Below are positions 1-6,749 of a stretch of 15,574 nt of DNA, one piece after another (position 1 is the first letter of the stretch; every line of letters begins with the position of its first letter). The position numbers were made by a program, and so were the translations under genes. The notes under the pieces were generated by a model. It saw nothing but the letters and a program-made list of their open reading frames with translations, searched no databases and was not told where the DNA came from. This DNA comes from Chloroflexota bacterium (lineage in GTDB: Bacteria; Chloroflexota; Dehalococcoidia; UBA3495), in NCBI GenBank assembly GCA_022576105.1, contig JACZRM010000016.1, positions 1 to 15,574 of the forward strand, written 5' to 3'.

Positions 1-74
1 GCTAAAATTCAGCCCTCAAATGGTGTATTGTCAGAGCCCGGCCTAGCACCGGCCAGACAGTAGAGGGGAGCAGT

Positions 75-923
75 ATGTACGATCTCAACGGGAAGATTGC
101 CATTGTAACTGGAGCCGGCGGCAAAAACGGCATCGGCCGGGCCATTGCGACCCGCTTGGCTCAGGAAGGCGCCGACGTGGTGGTCACCGACATCCAGCGT
201 TCGGAGGAAGCAATCCGTCCCGAAGACCGGCAGGCCGGTTGGCAAGGGCTGCCCAGCGTGGTGGCCGAGATTGAGGCCCTGGGGAGGCGTTCCCTGGGAA
301 TATTTTCCGATGTATCCGACAGTGCCGATGTGGAAAGTATGATGGCCCAAACTTTGGATGCTTTTGGCAGTGTCGATATTCTGGTGAACAATGCCGGTTC
401 CCGTCCGGGTCGTGACCGGGTGCCGGTGGTGGAACTGGAGGAGGATGCCTTTGACGAAGTGATGCGGGTCAACGTGCGGGGCACCTACCTGTGTTCCAGG
501 GCGGTGGCCCGTCACATGGTCGGACGGGGCGGCCCGGGCAAGATCATCAGCATTGCATCGGGCGCCGGCAAGAAGGGTATCGCCCGCTACGCCGCTTACT
601 GCGCCTCCAAATTCGCCATCGTCGGCTTCACCCAGGCCCTGGCCCAGGAGTTGGGCGCCCAGCGAATCAACGTCAACGCCATTTGCCCCGGCCTGGTCGA
701 CACCGAAAGAGTGGACTTCATCGCGGCGGCCCTGGTGCCGGAAGGCCAGTCCTCGCAGGAGCACCGGGCGATGATGATTCGGGAACGCAGCGAGAGAATC
801 CCGCTGGGTAGGGTGGCCGCTGGAGACGACATTGCCAAAATGGCCGCCTTTCTCGCGTCCGGCGAGTCCGACTACATGACCGGCTTGTCGATCAGTGTTT
901 CCGGCGGGTCGGAGATGAACTAG
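75..923 (+). CDS. SDR family NAD(P)-dependent oxidoreductase
   Basis: A classical short-chain dehydrogenase/reductase of 282 aa, a single Rossmann domain and slightly longer than the usual ~250. The cofactor loop near residues 12-21 reads TGAGGKNGIG, which is two residues longer than the standard TGxxxGxG. NNAG is at 105-108. The catalytic set is visible as Ser162, Tyr175 and Lys179 (YCASK). PG at 205-206 fits the family. It should be a soluble NAD(P)-dependent alcohol/ketone oxidoreductase; the substrate cannot be read from sequence. An Asp (TDI) ends the second beta strand near residue 39, which usually favours NAD. The ATG at 75 follows GGGGAG with about 4-5 nt spacing, which supports this start. 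An extra segment (residues ~41-60) after that strand lengthens the protein. It stands alone: a repeat follows and the next gene is unrelated. Confidence 0.93.
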   Translation: MYDLNGKIAIVTGAGGKNGIGRAIATRLAQEGADVVVTDIQRSEEAIRPEDRQAGWQGLPSVVAEIEALGRRSLGIFSDVSDSADVESMMAQTLDAFGSVDILVNNAGSRPGRDRVPVVELEEDAFDEVMRVNVRGTYLCSRAVARHMVGRGGPGKIISIASGAGKKGIARYAAYCASKFAIVGFTQALAQELGAQRINVNAICPGLVDTERVDFIAAALVPEGQSSQEHRAMMIRERSERIPLGRVAAGDDIAKMAAFLASGESDYMTGLSISVSGGSEMN

Positions 924-948
924 CTGGTCGTGGCGTTAGACTTCTTAA

Positions 949-1090
949 GGCGGTGTATTAGTTTGCCAGGCCAAGAAGGAATCTCTGCTGGTCACACCGG
1001 CGCAGGCCGGTGTCCAGATGCATTCGCAATTGAGACTGTATGATGGATTCCGGCGCGCCGGAATGACTACAACCAAACTGATACACTACC
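949..1090 (-). repeat. Composite two-hairpin repeat, copy 1 (MITE-like, most complete)
   Basis: This is an intergenic element with two strong hairpins and inverted ends. Hairpin A is ACACCGGC/GCCGGTGT (994-1013, 4 nt loop). Hairpin B is the 18 bp perfect palindrome ATTCCGGCGCGCCGGAAT (1047-1064). The ends are GTGTATTAGTTTG (953-965) and the complement of GTGTATCAGTTTG (1074-1086), matching 12 of 13. Read on the minus strand, the order GGTAGTG, 13+3 nt, GTCATTCCGG hairpin, ~35 nt, TGGACACCGG hairpin, GTGTGAC is the same as in the copies at 7604 and 10172. No coding capacity is seen. A small non-autonomous mobile element is the likeliest reading. Confidence 0.75.
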
Positions 1091-1115
1091 TTCTTCCGTG
1101 AGCCTTTTCCCATCC

Positions 1116-1133
1116 GTATACCGGCGGTATACT
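1116..1133 (+). promoter_or_regulatory. Palindrome overlapping a candidate -10 box upstream of gatC
   Basis: GTATACCGGCGGTATAC (1116-1132) is an 8+8 bp perfect inverted repeat around one central base. Its right arm contains TATACT (1128-1133), a good -10 hexamer about 65 bp before the gatC start. The -35 region (TTTTCC, 1105-1110) is poor. This could be a promoter with an overlapping operator, or a chance palindrome. Confidence 0.4.
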
Positions 1134-1157
1134 GCACTGGTCACAATATCTAGCCGC

Positions 1158-1185
1158 CGAATTTTGCTCCCGCGAATTTTGCTCC
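1158..1185 (+). repeat. Tandem 13 bp direct repeat in the gatC leader
   Basis: CGAATTTTGCTCC occurs twice without mismatch (1158-1170 and 1173-1185), separated by CG, a period of 15 bp. The second copy ends next to the gatC Shine-Dalgarno site (AGAAGGA, 1186-1192). It may be a small slippage duplication or a leader control site. Confidence 0.7.
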
Positions 1186-1198
1186 AGAAGGAAAAACT

Positions 1199-1489
1199 AT
1201 GCCCCTGGAACGTTCTGAAGTCGAGCACCTGGCCGCCCTGGTCCGCGTTGGTCTCAGTGACGCTGAACTGGAAATGTTGCGCCACCAGTTATCAGACATC
1301 CTGGCCCAGTTTGAAGTGTTGCAGCAGTTGGACACCAGCGGGGTTGTTGCCACCGGCCACGCCAGTAACTTGGAATCCGTGATGCGGGACGACATCGCCG
1401 GAGAGTGTCTGACCAACGAAGAAGTCCTGGCCAACGCTCCCCGCACCGAAGGCCCATTGATTCGGGTCAAAGCGGTGCTGGAGGAGTAA
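1199..1489 (+). CDS. gatC: Asp-tRNA(Asn)/Glu-tRNA(Gln) amidotransferase subunit C
   Basis: Small stabilising subunit (96 aa, normal for the family) of the GatCAB amidotransferase, which converts Glu-tRNA(Gln) or Asp-tRNA(Asn) to the amidated form. The family pattern is clear: the N-terminal VEHLAALVRVGLSDAE helix, the ILAQFEVLQQLDTSGV segment, and the C-terminal LR.D....L..EEVLANAP.. region with its terminal FxV-like IRVKAVLEE. ATG 1199 follows AGAAGGA by 6 nt. The stop is only 3 nt before the gatA GTG, and its last codons (GGAGGAG, 1480-1486) form the gatA ribosome site, so the two are translationally coupled. Confidence 0.95.
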   Translation: MPLERSEVEHLAALVRVGLSDAELEMLRHQLSDILAQFEVLQQLDTSGVVATGHASNLESVMRDDIAGECLTNEEVLANAPRTEGPLIRVKAVLEE

Positions 1490-1492
1490 TCC

Positions 1493-2950
1493 GTGGGCGA
1501 ACTCTGGCAATTGAGCATCCATGAAGCCCACCGGCGTCTCACCGACCGGGAATTCACTTCAGTAGAATTGACCCGCGATTGTCTTGACCGAATCGGCCAG
1601 GTTGAAGACCGGATCAAGTCCTTCATCACCATCACTGAAGACGTAGCGCTGCAACAGGCTGAAGCCGCCGACGCCATGATTGCCTCGGGCCGGGGCACTC
1701 CGCTGACCGGGATTCCGGTGCAGGTCAAGGACTTGCTGTGCACCAAGGGCATCCCCACCACCTGCGGGTCACGCATGCTGGAAAATTACGTCCCAGTCTA
1801 CGACGCCACCGCCGTGTCCAAGGTGCTAAGGGCTGGGTCGGTGCTGCTGGGCAAGGGGAATATGGACGAATTCGGCATGGGTTCATCCTGCGAAAACTCG
1901 GCCTTCTTTCCGACAAACAATCCCTGGGACACGGCGCGGGTGCCCGGCGGCAGCAGCGGCGGCGCGGCGGCGGCGGTGTCGGCGGGAGAGGTAACCTACG
2001 CCCTGGGATCGGATACCGGCGGAAGCATTCGCCAGCCTTCGTCCCTGTGCGGCGTGGTTGGGCTCAAACCGACTTACGGTCTGGTCAGCCGCTACGGTCT
2101 GGTGGCCTACGCATCCTCGCTGGACCAGATTGGCCCCATCACCCAGAACGTCACCGACTGCGCCCTGGTGTTGAGCGCCCTGACCGGACCCGACCCCAAG
2201 GATTCCACGTCACTGCCTGATGAGCCAAAGGACTATGCGCGGGCGTTGACCGGCGATATCAAAGGGCTGCGCTTGGGGGTGCCGGAAGAATACTTCGTTG
2301 AGGGAATGCAGGAAGGCGTGCGGGAGGCGGTGCAGCAGGCCATCCGCGTTTTAGAGTCGCTGGGCGCTTCGGTGATTCCGGTATCGCTGCCCACCACCAA
2401 GTATGCGCTGGCGTGCTATTACATCATCGCACCCTCGGAGTGCTCAGCCAACCTGGCGCGCTACGACGGAGTGAAGTACGGTTACTCCTACCAGGATACC
2501 GACGATGTGTGGGAGGCGATGGAGCAGACCCGTCAGCGCGGGTTTGGCCTGGAGGTCAAGCGGCGTATCATGCTGGGCACCTACGCGCTGTCCTCCGGAT
2601 ACTATGACGCCTATTACCTGAAGGCCCAGCAGGCGCGTACCTTGATTCGCCAGGACTTTTCCCGCGTGTTTCAGGAGGTGGACGCCCTGGTCACGCCCAC
2701 CTCTCCGCTGGCGGCCTTCCCACAGGGTGAGAAAATCAACGACCCGGTGCAGATGTACCTGGTCGATGTGTGCACCCTGCCGGTGAATATCGCCGGGCTG
2801 CCCGCGATATCGGCGCCTTGCGGATTTTCCCAAGGTCTACCGGTGGGGATGCAGCTGATCGGCCCCCATCTTTCTGAAGAGACTTTGCTGCGGGTGGCTC
2901 ACGCCTACGAGCAAGCAACTCAGTGGCATAAGGCCAGACCTGAACTGTAG
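1493..2950 (+). CDS. gatA: Asp-tRNA(Asn)/Glu-tRNA(Gln) amidotransferase subunit A
   Basis: Glutaminase subunit of GatCAB (485 aa, typical length), an amidase-signature enzyme that releases ammonia from glutamine and channels it to GatB. The catalytic Lys79, cis-Ser154 (PGGSSGG) and nucleophile Ser178 (DTGGSIRQP) are all present, at the same numbers as in characterised GatA proteins. The C-terminal part has the [11 protein letters not shown] and [11 protein letters not shown] family blocks. The start is GTG 1493, with GGAGGAG ending 6 nt upstream inside gatC. GatB, which binds the tRNA, is not next to it. As an AsnRS gene follows, the complex here is probably needed mainly for Gln-tRNA(Gln), unless a GlnRS exists elsewhere. 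Confidence 0.97.
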   Translation: MGELWQLSIHEAHRRLTDREFTSVELTRDCLDRIGQVEDRIKSFITITEDVALQQAEAADAMIASGRGTPLTGIPVQVKDLLCTKGIPTTCGSRMLENYVPVYDATAVSKVLRAGSVLLGKGNMDEFGMGSSCENSAFFPTNNPWDTARVPGGSSGGAAAAVSAGEVTYALGSDTGGSIRQPSSLCGVVGLKPTYGLVSRYGLVAYASSLDQIGPITQNVTDCALVLSALTGPDPKDSTSLPDEPKDYARALTGDIKGLRLGVPEEYFVEGMQEGVREAVQQAIRVLESLGASVIPVSLPTTKYALACYYIIAPSECSANLARYDGVKYGYSYQDTDDVWEAMEQTRQRGFGLEVKRRIMLGTYALSSGYYDAYYLKAQQARTLIRQDFSRVFQEVDALVTPTSPLAAFPQGEKINDPVQMYLVDVCTLPVNIAGLPAISAPCGFSQGLPVGMQLIGPHLSEETLLRVAHAYEQATQWHKARPEL

Positions 2951-3034
2951 ATTTTCCAACCCGTGCCGGAACCCGTTGACCTCTCTTGCGGATCCGCTTA
3001 GACCAGCCTCTCCTGAGTTTGTCAAAGTAGCTAT

Positions 3035-3163
3035 GCCTCAAAAGTGTCAATTATGGTCAGCGATTGAGGTCAGAAGCCTATCTTTGATGTTTCCCTGAGC
3101 GTAGCGAAGGGTCTAAAATCGAGGGAATTAGATTTTCCGCTATCTCAAAATGACTTTTGAGGC
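3035..3163. repeat. Inverted-repeat-bounded segment, ~129 bp
   Basis: GCCTCAAAAGT (3035-3045) and its exact complement ACTTTTGAGGC (3153-3163) bound a segment containing one CCCTGAGCGTAGCGAAGGG repeat. The right end also forms its own hairpin, CTCAAAA-TGAC-TTTTGAG (3144-3161). No target duplication is obvious. It may be a small inserted element. Confidence 0.4.
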
Positions 3164-3294
3164 AAGGCTTATCAAAGGAGAGCACGCAGCAGCCCACTCA
3201 TGGTTCGACTGGCTCACCACGAGCGGTCTTCTAAACCCTTCGTGCATTCTTAACAGAATCGGTGCACGGTTGACTCTGACCGTGGCCCCCAAAG

Positions 3295-3303
3295 TGCTAC
3301 AAT
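3295..3303 (+). promoter_or_regulatory. Candidate extended -10 promoter of asnS
   Basis: TGCTACAAT matches the extended -10 form TGnTATAAT at 8 of 9 positions and lies about 33 bp before the asnS start. A TTGACT at 3270-3275 is too far (22 bp spacer) to be a normal -35, but the extended -10 would not need one. Confidence 0.45.
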
Positions 3304-3335
3304 CCATTTCGTGAGGCCACTGCGGGAGGATGTCT

Positions 3336-4721
3336 ATGCGTCGCAGCAAAGTAAAAGAACTACTGGCCAGAGATAGCGCTGGGGGCCAAGTCTTGGTGCA
3401 GGGATGGGTCAAGACCAAACGCTCCTCCGGGGCCGTTTCCTTCGTGCAGATGAGCGATGGGTCTACCCTGGGCGACCTGCAGATTGTGGTCGAAGAGTCA
3501 TCGCCCGACTATGCTCTGGTTGAGTCGCTGACCACCGGTTGCAGCATCAGCGTCGAAGGAGAGCTGGTCCAGTCTCTGGGTAAGGGACAGAAGTACGAAG
3601 TTAAAGCGAGTAAGCTGGAGCTGCTGGGCCCGGCCGATCCGGATACTTACCCCCTGCAAAAGAAGCGCCACACCCTGGAGTTCCTGCGGGAAATCGCCCA
3701 TCTGCGCCCCCGCACCAACACCTTCGGGGCCGTCGCCAGGGTGCGCAACGCCACCGCCTGCGCCATCCACAGCTTCTTTCAAACCAGGGGCTTCAACTAC
3801 ATCCAGACCCCAATGATCACCGCCAGCGATGCCGAAGGCGCCGGCAATATGTTCCGGGTGACCACCCTGGACCTGCAGAACTTGCCGACCAAGGATGGCG
3901 CAATCGACGTTGAGGCGGACTTCTTCGGCAAGCCCACCTTCTTGACCGTTAGCGGGCAGCTGGAGGCGGAGATATTTGCCCTGGCCCTGTCGGACGTGTA
4001 CACCTTTGGGCCGACTTTCCGGGCGGAAAACTCCAACACTTCCCGGCATCTGGCCGAGTTCTGGATGGTTGAACCCGAGGTGGCTTTCTGTGACCTGGAC
4101 GGCCTGGCCGAACTGTCGGAAGACTTTCTGAAATATATCTTCAGCCAGGTCCTGGAAAATTGTCCCGAGGATATGGCCTTCTTCAACCAATATTACGACA
4201 AGGGCGTCATCGCCACGTTGGAGGGAATCGTAAATTCCAACTTCGAGCGGCTCACCTACACCGAGGCCGTCGACATCCTCAAGAGTTCCGGCGAGAACTT
4301 TGAATTTCCGGTGGAATGGGGCCTGGACCTGCAATCGGAGCACGAGCGCTACCTCACCGAGCAGAAGATCGGCAAGCCGGTGGTCGTAACCGACTATCCC
4401 AAGGGGATCAAGGCCTTCTACATGCGGATGAACGACGACGACCAGACCGTGCGGGCCATGGACGTGCTGATGCCCAGAATCGGCGAGATCATCGGCGGCA
4501 GCCAGCGGGAGGAGCGGCGCGATGTGCTGCTGGAACGCATGAAGCAGGCGGGAATGGACCCGCAGGAATACTGGTGGTACTTGGACCTGCGGCAGTACGG
4601 CACCGTGCCCCACGCCGGGTTCGGGCTGGGCTTTGAGCGCACCGTGCAGTTCATCACCGGCATGCAGAACATTCGGGACATCATCCCCTTCCCCCGCACG
4701 CCGAAGAGCGCGGAATTTTAA
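3336..4721 (+). CDS. asnS: Asparagine--tRNA ligase
   Basis: Class IIb aminoacyl-tRNA synthetase (461 aa, normal) that charges tRNA(Asn). An N-terminal OB-fold anticodon domain (about 1-110, with [12 protein letters not shown] and FVQMSDGS) is followed by the class II core. Motif 2, [20 protein letters not shown] (near 227-246), has the Asn/Asp-type signature, with the ENSNTSRH form typical of AsnRS. Motif 3 is [15 protein letters not shown] near the C-terminus, followed by [10 protein letters not shown]. An ATG at 3330 is in frame, but the Shine-Dalgarno GGGAGGA (3324-3330) overlaps it. ATG 3336 is placed 5 nt after that site, so I chose it. Confidence 0.96.
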   Translation: MRRSKVKELLARDSAGGQVLVQGWVKTKRSSGAVSFVQMSDGSTLGDLQIVVEESSPDYALVESLTTGCSISVEGELVQSLGKGQKYEVKASKLELLGPADPDTYPLQKKRHTLEFLREIAHLRPRTNTFGAVARVRNATACAIHSFFQTRGFNYIQTPMITASDAEGAGNMFRVTTLDLQNLPTKDGAIDVEADFFGKPTFLTVSGQLEAEIFALALSDVYTFGPTFRAENSNTSRHLAEFWMVEPEVAFCDLDGLAELSEDFLKYIFSQVLENCPEDMAFFNQYYDKGVIATLEGIVNSNFERLTYTEAVDILKSSGENFEFPVEWGLDLQSEHERYLTEQKIGKPVVVTDYPKGIKAFYMRMNDDDQTVRAMDVLMPRIGEIIGGSQREERRDVLLERMKQAGMDPQEYWWYLDLRQYGTVPHAGFGLGFERTVQFITGMQNIRDIIPFPRTPKSAEF

Positions 4722-4733
4722 GCCTATATTTGC

Positions 4734-4750
4734 GTACGCTGAGCGCGTAC
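4734..4750 (+). promoter_or_regulatory. Inverted repeat before the DUF433 gene
   Basis: GTACGC-TGAGC-GCGTAC is a 6 bp perfect inverted repeat with 5 nt between arms, ending 11 nt before the DUF433 start codon. TATATT (4725-4730) just upstream could be a -10 box, which would put the repeat at the transcription start. Antitoxin-type proteins often autoregulate through such sites; that role is inference. Confidence 0.35.
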
Positions 4751-4761
4751 CGGGGTGAGTA

Positions 4762-5007
4762 ATGGCCAATCCTCTCTTGCAGCGCATCTCGATTGACCCC
4801 AATGTTTGCTTTGGTAAGCCTTGCATTAAAGGGTCACGTATTTGGGTATCACTTATTCTAGACCTGCTCTCCTCCGGTACTCTAATTGAAGATGTTCTCA
4901 GCGAATATCCGCAGTTGAAAGAAGAGGATATTCGGGCTGCGGTTGCCTATGGCGCTGAGATGTCGCGGCAACGGTACATTGAAATTCCCTCCGAGAATAA
5001 TTTGTGA
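4762..5007 (+). CDS. DUF433 domain protein, antitoxin-like
   Basis: 81 aa, full length for DUF433. It has the family pattern of an N-terminal ISIDPNVCFGKPCIKGSRIWV block, then a helical segment (LILDLLSSGTLIEDVLSEYPQLKEEDIRAAVAYGAE). DUF433 proteins carry a winged-helix-like fold and commonly sit directly before a DUF5615 PIN-like gene, in pairs regarded as toxin-antitoxin-like. That partner follows here, with its GTG start (5004) overlapping this stop codon, but it is broken. ATG 4762 follows GGGGTGAG closely. Its base composition is less GC-rich than asnS. With the partner dead, this is an orphan antitoxin-like gene. DNA-binding and regulation are not demonstrated. Confidence 0.85.
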   Translation: MANPLLQRISIDPNVCFGKPCIKGSRIWVSLILDLLSSGTLIEDVLSEYPQLKEEDIRAAVAYGAEMSRQRYIEIPSENNL

Positions 5008-5424
5008 GGTTTAAGCTCGACGAAAACCTCGGGACCAGGACTCTAAGAGGCCCTAACAAAATGGATATTCATGTCTTTCTGAGGAGCGGAGCGACGAAGA
5101 ATCTAAAGTTTTGCGGCACAAAACCAAATGCGAGAATAGTACTCCGATAGCGTTACTAGTGGAGTTAGAATTCGTGGGCAAGACCTATGACTAGAAAGAT
5201 TCTAGTACCAAGGTGTTCAGACCCTTCGCGGAGTTTATCCTGAGCTGGGCCGAAGGGCTCAGGGTAACAGTTCGCCCATCTTGTTAGGGGCTCTAAGTAT
5301 ATTTTCAGATGCGGGCCATGACGTGGAAACTGTTTGAGGTGAAGGACTGCAAGGTTCTACAGATCTCACGCTGTCCGATGTTTGTACATCTGAGGCCCGT
5401 GAACGCATGGCAAGGTGGCTTTAA
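5004..5424 (+). pseudogene. DUF5615 PIN-like toxin gene, split by an insertion and decayed
   Basis: The 5' part (GTG 5004) reads MRFKLDENLGTRTL, the usual start of DUF5615 PIN-like proteins. Reading then stops matching at about 5047. The continuation resumes at 5291 with the family's SIFSDAGHDVETV, then GEGLQGSTDLTLSDVC. Removing 5041-5290 (250 bp, one 7 bp duplicate plus the element) joins the two parts in frame. A TGA at 5335-5337 now interrupts the downstream part. The family's C-terminal block (normally like RxLVTLDxDF) is not recognisable before the TAA at 5422-5424. The likely ancestral function was a PIN-type nuclease partner of the DUF433 protein. Confidence 0.8.
5048..5290. mobile_element. 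~243 bp non-coding inserted element with inverted ends and 7 bp target duplication
   Basis: The element interrupts a DUF5615 reading frame. CTCTAAG occurs on both sides (5041-5047 and 5291-5297). The ends CCCTAACAA (5051-5059) and TTGTTAGGG (5281-5289) are exact inverted repeats. An alternative reading extends the arms to GAG(G/C)CCCTAACAA with a TA duplication. Inside are a CTGAGGAGCGGAGCGACGAAG repeat-like stretch (around 5079-5100), a CTAGAA-AGA-TTCTAG palindrome (5191-5205) and a folded repeat at 5222-5263 (CCCTTCG/CGAAGGG interlocked with CCTGAGC/GCTCAGG). No transposase is encoded, so it must be non-autonomous. Confidence 0.72.
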
Positions 5425-5437
5425 CTGACACCTCAAG

Positions 5438-5467
5438 TTGACGCCCTAACTTGCGCCCGAATATAAT
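5438..5467 (+). promoter_or_regulatory. Sigma70-type promoter of the TPP-enzyme operon
   Basis: TTGACG (5438-5443), an 18 bp spacer and TATAAT (5462-5467). The -10 is perfect and the -35 matches 5 of 6. Transcription would start near 5474, giving a ~67 nt leader before the ATG at 5541. Confidence 0.75.
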
Positions 5468-5498
5468 GTGGCTTGCTTACCCAACAGAACCCGACAGA

Positions 5499-5530
5499 TA
5501 GTAACCTACTAACAGCTAGTAACCCACTAA
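5499..5530 (+). repeat. Two near-identical 14 bp repeats in the TPP operon leader
   Basis: TAGTAACCTACTAA (5499-5512) and TAGTAACCCACTAA (5517-5530) differ at one base, with a period of 18 bp. Each unit is itself an imperfect palindrome (TAGT..ACTA). They lie between the predicted transcription start and the AGGAG ribosome site (5531-5535), a good place for a repressor or a leader-RNA control. Confidence 0.6.
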
Positions 5531-5540
5531 AGGAGATTCC

Positions 5541-6047
5541 ATGACCACACAAGAGGCAGTGCTGCATCCGCCGGCGCTGATTAACGAACTCAAGAAGAAC
5601 GGCATCACTCATATTGTCTGGCTGCCGGACAGCGAGACAAATTTTATGTACCAGATGCTCCTGGCCGAGCCTTCCCTGGACCTGGTGCCGGTATGCCGCG
5701 AAGGCGAGACCATGGCCATCGCGGCGGGCCTTTGGGTCGGCGGCAAGAAGCCGGTGGTGCTGATTCAAAACACCGGCATCTTCGAGTCGGGCGATTCCAT
5801 TCGTGGTCTGTGCCTGGACCTGAATCAACCGCTGGTAATGCTCATCGGCTACCGTGGCTGGACCCGTCGCGGGCCAACCCCCGACTCGGCGGCCCATTTT
5901 ATCGAGCATATCCTGCATGCCTGGGGTCTGAACTACTACCTGATTGAAACCGATGATGACGCCAGCCGCATCAGTGACGCCATAGCAGAAGCCGATCGAA
6001 CTCAAAAGCCGGTGGGTGTGCTCATTGGCGCTGAGTTCGGGTCATAA
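5541..6047 (+). CDS. TPP-dependent decarboxylase, PYR (alpha) subunit; sulfopyruvate decarboxylase-like
   Basis: 168 aa, the length of the separate N-terminal (pyrimidine-binding) subunit of ComDE-type sulfopyruvate decarboxylase. The sequence CREGETMAIAAGLW (52-65) corresponds to the NEGNAVALAAG-type motif of the phosphonopyruvate/sulfopyruvate decarboxylase group. Glu54 would be the Glu that activates the TPP aminopyrimidine. The VLIQNTGIFESGDSI block (73-87) and PLVMLIGYRG (97-106) also fit. It needs the PP subunit encoded 21 nt downstream; the active site forms between them. The substrate is probably a 3-sulfo- or 3-phosphono-2-oxo acid by family, but it is not determined by the sequence. 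The start is ATG 5541, 5 nt after AGGAG. No sulfolactate or phosphonate genes lie nearby to fix the pathway. Confidence 0.85.
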   Translation: MTTQEAVLHPPALINELKKNGITHIVWLPDSETNFMYQMLLAEPSLDLVPVCREGETMAIAAGLWVGGKKPVVLIQNTGIFESGDSIRGLCLDLNQPLVMLIGYRGWTRRGPTPDSAAHFIEHILHAWGLNYYLIETDDDASRISDAIAEADRTQKPVGVLIGAEFGS

Positions 6048-6068
6048 ACGGGGACAAGGAGCAAAGAC

Positions 6069-6659
6069 ATGATTAATAACCAAGACGCGGTACGAGTCAT
6101 CAATAGCAAGCGCAACGGCGCGATGATTGTGCCCACCATGAATGCCAACAACGTCCACTTTGGCCTGCCCACGGTTAGCACCGATGAGAAAATGGATCTC
6201 CCGCTGTCCGGCGCTATGGGTAAGGCGTCATCCTTGGGGCTGGGGTTGGCCCTGGCCCAGCCCGACAAGAAGGTGTTCGTGCTGGATGGCGACGGCAGTT
6301 TGTTGATGAACCTGGGGGCGTTGGTGACCATGGCCAACAAGGCTCCCACCAACCTACTCCATTTTCTGTTCAACAACGGCGTCTACGCGGTAACCGGCGG
6401 GCAGCCGATTCCCGGCGCGGAACAGACCGACTGGGGCGGAATGGCCAGAGCCGCCGGCTATGCTTCGGTTTTCTCCTTCGACAACCTGGAAGACCTGACC
6501 ACCGGGATGGATGAAGTCTTAAAAGCCCAAGGCCCGGTATTTGTGCATCTGCAGGTTGAGCCACAGGTTGAAAATACGCCGGTACAGTTCCGTCAACGAC
6601 AGAAGCGGACGGTGAAACAGGCCTTTGAGGAACTGAGTCAGAATCTGGGTGTAAAATAA
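6069..6659 (+). CDS. TPP-dependent decarboxylase, PP (beta) subunit; sulfopyruvate decarboxylase-like
   Basis: 196 aa, the separate C-terminal (diphosphate-binding) subunit. The Mg-TPP motif is intact: GDG at 74-76, 25 residues, then NN at 102-103 (LDGDGSLLMNLGAL...LFNNGVY). The lead-in SGAMGKASSLGLGLALAQP (47-65) is the usual G-M-G..S..LG.A.A.P block of ComE/PPD proteins. ATG 6069 follows AAGGAG (6056-6061) by 7 nt. It is certainly co-transcribed with the PYR subunit and is followed by a terminator. The naming is at family level only; a general 2-oxo acid decarboxylase role is equally possible. Confidence 0.86.
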   Translation: MINNQDAVRVINSKRNGAMIVPTMNANNVHFGLPTVSTDEKMDLPLSGAMGKASSLGLGLALAQPDKKVFVLDGDGSLLMNLGALVTMANKAPTNLLHFLFNNGVYAVTGGQPIPGAEQTDWGGMARAAGYASVFSFDNLEDLTTGMDEVLKAQGPVFVHLQVEPQVENTPVQFRQRQKRTVKQAFEELSQNLGVK

Positions 6660-6694
6660 TCGGCGCCTCACATTTACCCACCCCTGGCGCTCAA

Positions 6695-6734
6695 AACCGG
6701 GACGGCAGCTTGATTGGCGTCCCGGTTCCTTTTA
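6695..6734 (+). terminator. Rho-independent terminator after the PP subunit
   Basis: AACCGGGACG (6695-6704) and CGTCCCGGTT (6718-6727) form a perfect 10 bp stem with a 13 nt loop, followed by CCTTTTAT. It closes the alpha-beta operon only 15 bp before the next gene, so that gene is either read through or has its own promoter. Confidence 0.8.
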
Positions 6735-6749
6735 TAGTGAATCAGGTAG

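Larger units (their letters stand above)
2951..3335. other. 385 bp gap between gatA and asnS, repeat debris
   Basis: No convincing gene is present. The gap holds fragments of short dispersed repeats: CCTGAGTTTGTCAAAG (3012-3027), CCCTGAGCGTAGCGAAGGG (3093-3111) and GGTTCGACTGGCTCACCACG (3200-3219). These resemble the material inside the element at 5048-5290. It also holds an inverted-repeat pair (3035/3153) and the asnS promoter region. No clear terminator follows gatA. Confidence 0.6.

Noticed and set aside
9..764. A 251-codon minus-strand frame opposite the SDR gene
   Set aside because: No motif, atypical composition, and the SDR frame is fully supported.
1158..1185. Start of a CRISPR array
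   Set aside because: Only two 13 bp units with a 2 bp gap; no spacers and no cas genes in the window.
3498..4826. A 442-codon open frame on the minus strand opposite asnS
   Set aside because: It is made of low-complexity His/Gln/Gly/Leu-rich sequence with no family motif, mirrors the GC-rich codons of asnS, and asnS itself is unmistakable.
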